Shown here in pieces: positions 45,163 to 51,593 of a DNA stretch of 64,000 nucleotides. Below the pieces are notes generated by a model, which made no database searches, was not told where the DNA came from, and saw only the letters and a program-made list of their open reading frames with translations. Made by a program: the position numbers and the translations under genes. The stretch comes from Vulcaniibacterium tengchongense (GTDB lineage: Bacteria > Pseudomonadota > Gammaproteobacteria > Xanthomonadales > Xanthomonadaceae): the NCBI RefSeq assembly GCF_003814555.1, contig NZ_RKQN01000002.1, positions 186,001 through 250,000 of the forward strand, read 5' to 3'. Position 1 is the stretch's first letter. Each line of letters starts with the position of its first letter.

Positions 45163-46563
45163 TCAAAGCCCCGGCGGCAGCCTGACCTCGAAGCGCGCGC
45201 CGCCCAGTTCCTCCGAGCGGCCGACATCGAGGGAGCCGCGGTAGGCGCGCACGACGTCCTGCACCGTGGCCAGGCCGATGCCGTGGCCCTGCACGCGCTC
45301 GTCGCCGCGCACGCCGCGCTGCAGGATCAGGTCGAGCTTGGCCTCGGGCACACCGGGGCCGTCGTCGTCCACCGCCAGCAACAGCCCGGGGCGGCGGTTC
45401 GGCGCGGTCTCGCCCTGCTTCACCGTCAGCAGCACGCGCGCGCGGGCCCACTTGAACGCGTTCTCCAGCAGATTGCCGAGCACTTCCTGCAGGTCGCCGG
45501 CCTCGCCGTAGAAGCGCGCTTCCGGGTCGATCTCGAACTCGCACAGCACGCCCTTGGCGGCGTAGATCTTCTCCAGGCTGCGCACGATCTGGTCGGCGTA
45601 CGGCTCGATCGCCAGCGGCGCGGCGAACAGCACGTGCCCGGAGCGCGCCGCGCGCGCGAGCTGGTACGACACCAGGTCGTTCATGCGCCGCACCTGGATG
45701 TCGACCTCCTCGCGCAGTTCCGGCCCGGGCGCGCCCTCGTCGACGCGCGCGCGCAGCACCGCCAGCGGCGTCTTCAGGCTGTGGGCGAGGTCGGCCAGGG
45801 TGTTGCGCTGCCGGTCCAGGTTCTCGCGCTCGCTCTCGATGAAGGCGTTGATGCTTTCGGTCAGCGGTTCCAGCTCGCGCGGGTGGCGTCCGCTCATGCG
45901 GGTGGCCTGGCCGCGCTGCACCCGCTTGAGCTCGTCGACCACGCGCTTGAGCGGACGCAGGCTCCAGCGCAGGATCAAGGCCTGCAACAGCAGCAGGATC
46001 AGCCCGGCGCCGCCGAGGTAGCGCCACAGCGCCTGGCGGAACACGCTGACCTGGCGGCTCAGCGCGGTGGTGTCCTCGAGGATGTAGATCGTGTACGGGA
46101 ACTCGGCCTTGTCGTTCTCCTCGATGCTCCAGATCAGCCCGCGGCCGTAGCGATAGGCCTCTCCCGGCTTGCCGTTGATCTCGGTGATCGGCAGCGGGCC
46201 TTCGAACAGTTCCTCGTTCGGTTCGAGCATCCGCCCGGCCGGCAGCTGCGGCCCGCGCGCGGACGGCGAATCCCAGTGGCCGTTGGGCAGGATCACCTCG
46301 GCGTAGAGGCCGCTGCCGGGGCGCTCGAAACGCGGATCGACCGCCTCGTAGGGCGGGATGAACTCGCCGTTACGGGCGAAGTCGCTGCCGGCGACGTAGG
46401 CCAGCGCGTAGCTGCGCAGGCGCTGCTGCAGGTTGGCCTCGGCGGTCTCGAGGAAGGCGCGGTCCAGCGCATAGCCGGCCAGGGCCAGGAACGCGAGCAG
46501 GCCGAGGCTGGCCGCCATCAGCTGGCGGGCCTGCAGCGAACGCGGCCGGGCCCAGTTCCTCAT
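45163..46563 (-). CDS. phoQ: Sensor histidine kinase PhoQ
   Basis: A 466-residue inner-membrane sensor. Two membrane segments (residues about 15-32 and 168-188) flank a periplasmic domain; a HAMP-like piece follows, then the His box LADLAHSLKTPLAVLRARVD, N box LLENAFKWARARVLL and ATP-lid motifs DDDGPGVPEAKL and GHGIGLATVQDVVRAY. LAHSLKTPLAVL is the PhoQ wording. PhoQ senses low Mg2+, cationic peptides or acid and phosphorylates PhoP. It is separated from phoP by 235 bases, more than usual for this pair. Confidence 0.92.
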   Translation of the reverse strand: MRNWARPRSLQARQLMAASLGLLAFLALAGYALDRAFLETAEANLQQRLRSYALAYVAGSDFARNGEFIPPYEAVDPRFERPGSGLYAEVILPNGHWDSPSARGPQLPAGRMLEPNEELFEGPLPITEINGKPGEAYRYGRGLIWSIEENDKAEFPYTIYILEDTTALSRQVSVFRQALWRYLGGAGLILLLLQALILRWSLRPLKRVVDELKRVQRGQATRMSGRHPRELEPLTESINAFIESERENLDRQRNTLADLAHSLKTPLAVLRARVDEGAPGPELREEVDIQVRRMNDLVSYQLARAARSGHVLFAAPLAIEPYADQIVRSLEKIYAAKGVLCEFEIDPEARFYGEAGDLQEVLGNLLENAFKWARARVLLTVKQGETAPNRRPGLLLAVDDDGPGVPEAKLDLILQRGVRGDERVQGHGIGLATVQDVVRAYRGSLDVGRSEELGGARFEVRLPPGL

Positions 46564-46756
46564 CGGCGGGGGCCGGCCGGGCCGGTGGCGTGGACGAGCG
46601 GCATCGCCATCAGCTTACGGGGCGCGGCGCCGCAGCGCGCGGCGGCGGCGCCGAGGACGCCGCGCATGAACGCCCGCGGCGCATCGCGCCGTCGCGTCGC
46701 TGGCGGAATCGCGGGTCGGGCATTCGGCTCCCTTGGCCCTCGGCGGCGTCCACCCG

Positions 46757-46784
46757 GCCCTCTCCCGCGCGCGCGGCAGAGGGC
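46757..46784. promoter_or_regulatory. Stem-loop in the phoP-phoQ interval
   Basis: GCCCTCT (46757-46763) pairs with AGAGGGC (46778-46784) around a 14-base CG-rich loop, 15 bases after the phoP stop on the minus strand. No T-run follows. It may reduce read-through from phoP into phoQ or be a repeat element. Confidence 0.5.
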
Positions 46785-46798
46785 GGGGGAAGGCGGGC

Positions 46799-47482
46799 TT
46801 ACTCGCCGCTGCGCGGAATCGCGAAGCGGTAGCCGCGGCCGCGCACGGTCTCGATCGGCTTGAGCGTGCCTTCCGGGTCGAGCTTCTTGCGCAGCCGGCC
46901 GATGAAGACCTCGAGCACGTTGGAGTCGCGGTCGAAGTCCTGCTGGTAGATGTGCTCGGTCAGGTCCGCCTTCGAGACCAGCTCGCCGGCGTGCATCATC
47001 AGGTACTCGAGCACCTTGTACTCGTAGCTGGTCAGGTCGACGTTCTGGCCGTTGACGCTGACCGTCTGCGCCGCCAGGTCGAGGGTGACCGGGCCGCATT
47101 CGAGCGTGGGCTTGCTCCAGCCCGCGGCGCGCCGCACCAGCGCGTTGAGCCGCGCCAGCAGTTCCTCGATGTGGAACGGCTTGACCAGGTAGTCGTCGGC
47201 GCCCTGCTTCAGGCCCTCGACCTTGTCCTGCCAGCTCGAGCGCGCGGTGAGGATCAGCACCGGGAACTTCTTGCCCTCGTCGCGCAGCGCCTTGATCAGC
47301 TCCATGCCCGACATCTTCGGCAGGCCCAGGTCGATGATGCCCAGGTCGAAGGGCACCTCGCGCCCCATGTACAGGCCTTCTTCGCCGTCCTGTGCGGCAT
47401 CGACGGCGAAACCTTCGCGCTTCAGGCGGGCCGCCAGGGTCTCGCGCAGCGGGGCTTCGTCTTCGACCAGCAGAATTCGCAT
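46799..47482 (-). CDS. phoP: Response regulator PhoP
   Basis: A 227-residue OmpR-type regulator. Receiver: MRILLVEDEAPLRETLAARL, phosphorylated Asp in FDLGIIDLGLPKMSGMELIK, FPVLILTARSSWQDKVEGLK and the Lys in DDYLVKPFH. C-terminal winged helix: QTVSVNGQNVDLTSYEYKVL, SDSNVLEVFIGRLRKKLDP-type recognition region and VRGRGYRF. Controlled by PhoQ; in this group it regulates envelope and cation-stress genes. Preceded on the same strand by a small PepSY-like secreted protein gene 66 bases upstream. Confidence 0.95.
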   Translation of the reverse strand: MRILLVEDEAPLRETLAARLKREGFAVDAAQDGEEGLYMGREVPFDLGIIDLGLPKMSGMELIKALRDEGKKFPVLILTARSSWQDKVEGLKQGADDYLVKPFHIEELLARLNALVRRAAGWSKPTLECGPVTLDLAAQTVSVNGQNVDLTSYEYKVLEYLMMHAGELVSKADLTEHIYQQDFDRDSNVLEVFIGRLRKKLDPEGTLKPIETVRGRGYRFAIPRSGE

Positions 47483-47548
47483 GGGGACTCCAATGTCAGT
47501 CGTCTATCGGCGCGGCATCCGGAGCATCGGCTCCGGAAGGGTGACGGG

Positions 47549-47902
47549 TCAATCGTCGTCGGCGCGTGTACGGTCGCCGGCGCGGTCGCGCGCCTGCGGA
47601 TCGTCCATGTAGATGCGGACGCGGCCGCTGGAATCGACCACCTTGACCCGGTTCACGTCGCGCCCATCGTACGGCACCCGCTCGGCGCTGAGCACCTGGC
47701 CGCCGGTGCGGCGTTCGATCCGGCGCACCGAATCGGCCAGGGCGCGGTGCTCCTCGCCGCGCGCATGGCCGGCGCGCATCACCGGCGGGCCGCGCCATTC
47801 GCCGCCGCGCCCTTGCCCGCGCGACTGCGCCGACGCGCCCGCGGACGCGGCCGCAAGCACGGCCGGCAGCAGCAACAGGAGCGGGCGGAGTCGGATCTTC
47901 AT
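47549..47902 (-). CDS. Secreted PepSY-like protein upstream of phoP
   Basis: A 117-residue protein with signal MKIRLRPLLLLLPAVLAAAS (cleavage near ASAQ, residue 26), a Gly/Arg-rich stretch and a C-terminal domain RRTGGQVLSAERVPYDGRDV with NRVKVVDSSGRVRIYMDDP, the compact alpha/beta pattern of PepSY domains. PepSY proteins are thought to inhibit or sense proteases in the periplasm. Gene order PepSY-phoP-phoQ suggests it feeds into the PhoPQ response. Confidence 0.82.
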   Translation of the reverse strand: MKIRLRPLLLLLPAVLAAASAGASAQSRGQGRGGEWRGPPVMRAGHARGEEHRALADSVRRIERRTGGQVLSAERVPYDGRDVNRVKVVDSSGRVRIYMDDPQARDRAGDRTRADDD

Positions 47903-48051
47903 GGCCTGGCGTCGAGCGGGCGCAACAATGCGGCGGGCGTGCGGGGACGAAGCTGCATTCTCGAAACGGCGCGGTGAATCCGGTCTGAACTTTTCCTTCA
48001 CGAACGGGCCGCGATTCAGGCCCGGGCCCGGCCCCCGGCAGCGGCCGGCGC

Positions 48052-48963
48052 TCAGTAGATCTCGCCGACGCAGCAGCGCAACGAGCCGCCGCCGGCCTCG
48101 ATCGCGTCCAGCTCGACCGCCTGCAGCGCGAACCCGGCCGCGGCGAGGGCCTCGCGCCGGCCCGGCCGCAGCGCCGCGGCAGCCGCGGCGCTCATCCACA
48201 CCGCGTCGGCCGACAGCGCGATGGCGTTGCCGGCGAAGGCCGCCTTCTCGGCCGGGTCGAGGCGCAGCGCGTGCGGCGCGTACAACGCGGCGATCGCCTC
48301 GGCCGCGGCCGCATCGGCGAAACCGTCGGCGCAGACCAGCGCGGCGCGGCCGGCCAGCACCGCCAGCACGACGTTGGCGTGGTACTCGCCCGGCGCGAGG
48401 TCGAACAGCAGGGTCGCGCGCAGGCCGAAGGCGTCGTGCATCAGCCGCGCGCCGGCTTCATCGCAGCGCTCGGACAGGCCGCAGAAGCCGAGCCCGCGGG
48501 CGCGGTCGATCACCAGCGCGCCGGTCAGCTCGCACGGGTGCGGCTGCGCCGACAGGTCGATCTCCGCATAGCCGAGCACGTCGCGGAAGAAGCCGCGGAT
48601 GTCGGCGCGCACCGCCTCGCGCTGGCGCACCGGGTGGCGCATGCGGCCGACGAGGTAGCGCCCGGGCGCGGTGGCGAAGACGTTGTTCGGATACACCGCG
48701 TCGGGCGTGTCGGCATCGCCGGCGAAGCAGACAGTCGGCAACGTGCGCGCCAGCGCCCGATGCAGCGCACGGTGCTGGCGTGCGGCGCGCTCGCCGTCGA
48801 AGGCCTCGTCCGCGGCCATGTAGCGGTTGTCCTGCGCCGACTGCTCGGCGCGGCGGAACCCCTCGGGCGCCACCAGGAACGCGGCGCGCGCCGTCGCGCG
48901 GCCGGGATCCGCGGGCACGCCGCGGGCGTACGCGAGGAAACGGCCGGGGTCGCGGGTGATCAC
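48052..48963 (-). CDS. Arginine deiminase-related (CtlX-like) hydrolase
   Basis: A 303-residue member of the guanidine-group-modifying fold. The substrate-binding part is TPDAVYPNNVFATAPGRYLV, the catalytic His region PHPCELTGALVIDRARGLGF with SERCDEAG, and the nucleophile Cys lies in the ending GGGSLRCCVGEIY, where two Cys are adjacent. Relatives are described as citrulline-utilising hydrolase CtlX or arginine/N-modifying enzymes; the substrate is open. Starts at GTG 48963, overlapping the dusA stop by four bases. Confidence 0.85.
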   Translation of the reverse strand: MITRDPGRFLAYARGVPADPGRATARAAFLVAPEGFRRAEQSAQDNRYMAADEAFDGERAARQHRALHRALARTLPTVCFAGDADTPDAVYPNNVFATAPGRYLVGRMRHPVRQREAVRADIRGFFRDVLGYAEIDLSAQPHPCELTGALVIDRARGLGFCGLSERCDEAGARLMHDAFGLRATLLFDLAPGEYHANVVLAVLAGRAALVCADGFADAAAAEAIAALYAPHALRLDPAEKAAFAGNAIALSADAVWMSAAAAAALRPGRREALAAAGFALQAVELDAIEAGGGSLRCCVGEIY

Positions 48964-49970
48964 GCCGCGTCGGCCCGCGCGTCCGGCCCGGTCAGCGCCA
49001 GCGCGCGCTCGACCAGCGCCCAGTCCGCGCCGGGCTTGTGCGCGCCCTCGCTCAGCACCTGCCGGAACGCGCGCCCGCCGCGCTCGCCGGCGAACAGCCC
49101 GAGCAGGTGGCGGGCGATGTGCTTGAGGTAGACCCCGCGCGCGAGCTGCGCCTCCACGTACGGACGCAGGCCGCGCAGCAGCTCGCCGCGGCTGCGCAGC
49201 TCGCCGCCGAACCAGGCCACGTCGAGCCGGTGCAGCAGGTACGGGTCGTGGTACGCGGCGCGGCCGAGCATCGCGCCGTCGGCGTGCCGCAGGTGCTGCG
49301 CGGCTTCCTCCGGCGTGGCGATGCCGCCATTGACGACCACCTGCAGGTCCGGCCGCTCGCGCTTGAGCCGGTAGGCCCAGTCGTAGCGCAGCGGCGGGAT
49401 CTCGCGGTTCTCCTTCGGGCTCAGCCCCTGCAGCCAGGCGTTGCGCGCGTGGATCACGAACATGCCGCAGCCGGCCGCGGCGACCGTATCGATGAAGCCG
49501 CGGAAGCGGTCCCAGTCGTGGTCGTCGTCGACCCCGAGGCGGCACTTGACCGTCACCGGCACCGAGGCCGGGACCGCGGCGATCATCGCCGCGACGCTGT
49601 CGGCCACCAGTTGCGGCTCGCGCATCAGGCAGGCGCCGAAGCGCCCGGCCTGGACCCGGTCCGACGGGCAGCCGCAGTTGAGGTTGATCTCGTCGAAGCC
49701 GTGCTCGGCGCCGATCCGGGCCGCCTGCGCCAGCAGTTCCGGCTCGCTGCCGCCGAGCTGCAGCGCCACCGGATGCTCGACCGGATCCATCGCCAGCAAC
49801 CGGCCGCGGTCGCCGTGGATCACCGCGTTGGCGTGCACCATCTCGGTGTACAGCCGCGCGTGCGGCGCCAGCAGGCGGTGGAACACCCGGCAGTGGGTGT
49901 CGGTCCAGTCCATCATCGGCGCGACGGACAGGCGCAGCTGCGCCGGCGGGATCGGGAAAGCGGGGTTCAT
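48960..49970 (-). CDS. dusA: tRNA-dihydrouridine(20/20a) synthase
   Basis: FMN enzyme reducing uridines 20/20a in the tRNA D-loop. The 336-residue protein has LRLSVAPMMDWTDTHCRVFH, YTEMVHANAVIHGDRGRLLA, VALQLGGSEPELLAQAARIG, the active Cys in INLNCGCPSDRVQAGRFGAC, PVTVKCRLGVDDDHDWDRFRG and NGGIATPEEAAQHLRHADG. Length and motifs are complete. The CtlX-like gene is translationally coupled to it. Confidence 0.96.
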   Translation of the reverse strand: MNPAFPIPPAQLRLSVAPMMDWTDTHCRVFHRLLAPHARLYTEMVHANAVIHGDRGRLLAMDPVEHPVALQLGGSEPELLAQAARIGAEHGFDEINLNCGCPSDRVQAGRFGACLMREPQLVADSVAAMIAAVPASVPVTVKCRLGVDDDHDWDRFRGFIDTVAAAGCGMFVIHARNAWLQGLSPKENREIPPLRYDWAYRLKRERPDLQVVVNGGIATPEEAAQHLRHADGAMLGRAAYHDPYLLHRLDVAWFGGELRSRGELLRGLRPYVEAQLARGVYLKHIARHLLGLFAGERGGRAFRQVLSEGAHKPGADWALVERALALTGPDARADAA

Positions 49971-50082
49971 CCGCGCGATTGTACGGCGCCGCGCGCGCCG
50001 GGGGCCGCCGCGCCCGCGGTTCCGGCGCGGTCCGCCCGGCCGGGTCGCCGGCCGGCGACGCTGGCCGGCGGCCGGCGCGCGC

Positions 50083-51438
50083 TCAGTAGCTCGCGTCGAA
50101 AGCGAAGATCGGCTTGCGCGAGCGCCACAGGCCGCGGGTGAAGTCGGGGAACTCCAGGGTCCTGTAGCCCTCGGCGATCGACTGCTCCGACAGCGGCGTG
50201 ATCGCGCTCCAGGTCACCGCGTCGTAGATGTCGATCGGCATCGGCGCCTGCGCCTTCAGCGCCTCGACGAAGGCGTGGATCACGAAGTAGTCCATGCCGC
50301 CGTGGCCGGCGCCCTCGGCCTGCGCGGCGTACTTGCGCCACAACGGATGGTCGAACTGGTCCTGGTAGGCCTGGAACGGCTCCCACGCGTGCGGCGGGCT
50401 GCGGCCTTCGATGTGGATCGAGCGGTTCACGTCCATCCACAAGCCCCGGGTGCCCTGCACCCGGAAGCCCAGCGAGTACGGCCGCGGCAACGAGGTGTCG
50501 TGCTGCAGCAGGATGGTCTCGCCGTTGGCGCAAGCCAGGGTGGTGGTGACCACGTCGCCGAGCTTGAACTGCACCCGCGTGCTCGGATGGACGGTGCCGC
50601 CGCTCTTGGCCACGGTGTATTCGTGCAGGCCGCGCGCCTTGCTGGCGAAGGCGTTGATGTGGGTGAAGCGGTTGCCGCGGTTGATCCCGGTGTACATCGC
50701 GCAGGGGCCGATGCCGTGGCTGGGGTACAGCTCGCCGTTGCGCCGCACCGAGTGCTCGGTGCGCCAGCGCGCCTCCGACCAGGCCTTGGGACCGAACTCG
50801 ACGCCGCTGCCGTAGGGTTCGTCCGGGTCGCCGGAGTTGAACTTCACCGCGCGCAGGTCGTGCTGGTAGCCGGCCTGCAGGTGCACCAGCTCGCCGAACA
50901 GGCCGGCGCGGACCATCTGCAGCGCCGCCATCACGTCGCGGCGGTAGCAGACGTTCTCCAGCAGCATGTACGGGGTGCCGGTGCGCAGCTGGGTCTCGAG
51001 CACGTCCCAGTGGTCCTGCAGGGTGATGCCGGCGACCACCTCGCAACCGACCGCGACCTTGGCCTGCATCGCTTCGATCGCCATCGGCGCGTGCCATTCC
51101 CACGGCGTGGCGATGATCACGCCGTCCAGGCCGCGCTGCTGCAGCAGGCGGCGGTAGGCATGGACGTCGCCGTCCTCGCCGTAGGCCTTCGGCGCCGGCT
51201 TGCCGGCCTTCGCGGCCATGTCCAGCGCGCGCTTGAGCATGATCGGCTCGACGTCGCACAGCGCGACCACCTCGACGTCGTCGCGGCGCAGCAGTTCGCG
51301 CAGCAGCACCTGGCCGCGCATGCCGGTGCCGATCATGCCCAGGCGCACCCGCCGCCGCGCCGCCCGGGCCGGGGTCGACGGCAGCAGCACGCTGGCGCCC
51401 AGGGCCGCGCCGGCAAGAAGGAAGTCCCTACGCTTCAT
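50083..51438 (-). CDS. GH109-type alpha-N-acetylgalactosaminidase (Gfo/Idh/MocA fold)
   Basis: A 451-residue secreted enzyme with a Tat signal (MKRRDFLLAGAALGASVLLP, twin Arg) and an NAD-binding Rossmann start (VRLGMIGTGMRGQVLLRELL). GH109 traits: TPWEWHAPMAIEAMQAKVAV, MLLENVCYRRDVMAALQMV, YPSHGIGPCAMYTGINRGNR, EGRSPPHAWEPFQAYQDQF and GHGGMDYFVIHAFVEALK. GH109 enzymes cleave terminal alpha-GalNAc by an NAD-dependent elimination mechanism. The leader ACGAGGAGAGA before its ATG is shared with the upstream TonB receptor gene. Last gene of the GH31-receptor-GH109 arm. Other Gfo/Idh enzymes are the alternative, but these blocks favour GH109. Confidence 0.88.
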   Translation of the reverse strand: MKRRDFLLAGAALGASVLLPSTPARAARRRVRLGMIGTGMRGQVLLRELLRRDDVEVVALCDVEPIMLKRALDMAAKAGKPAPKAYGEDGDVHAYRRLLQQRGLDGVIIATPWEWHAPMAIEAMQAKVAVGCEVVAGITLQDHWDVLETQLRTGTPYMLLENVCYRRDVMAALQMVRAGLFGELVHLQAGYQHDLRAVKFNSGDPDEPYGSGVEFGPKAWSEARWRTEHSVRRNGELYPSHGIGPCAMYTGINRGNRFTHINAFASKARGLHEYTVAKSGGTVHPSTRVQFKLGDVVTTTLACANGETILLQHDTSLPRPYSLGFRVQGTRGLWMDVNRSIHIEGRSPPHAWEPFQAYQDQFDHPLWRKYAAQAEGAGHGGMDYFVIHAFVEALKAQAPMPIDIYDAVTWSAITPLSEQSIAEGYRTLEFPDFTRGLWRSRKPIFAFDASY

Positions 51439-51460
51439 GAAACAGATCTCTCCTCGTGGA

Positions 51461-51550
51461 ACCGCGCCGGTGGACGCCGGCGCGGTCGGCTCTTCGGAAC
51501 GCGGTCCTCAGGACCGGTCTTTGGAACAGGCCATCGGATCAGGCCGATGG
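51461..51550 (-). promoter_or_regulatory. Three stem-loops between the receptor and GH109 genes
   Basis: In the 155 bases between the two genes: ACCGCGCCGG/CCGGCGCGGT (51461-51470, 51477-51486), CGGTCC/GGACCG (51502-51507, 51511-51516) and CCATCGG/CCGATGG (51531-51537, 51544-51550). The first is directly upstream of the GH109 ribosome binding site. None is followed by a T-run on the minus strand. Such spacers often lower or separate expression of a distal gene, or protect the receptor mRNA. Confidence 0.55.
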
Positions 51551-51593
51551 AACACGTTTTTGGAGCAGGCCTCCGAAATCCGACCGCCTGCGA

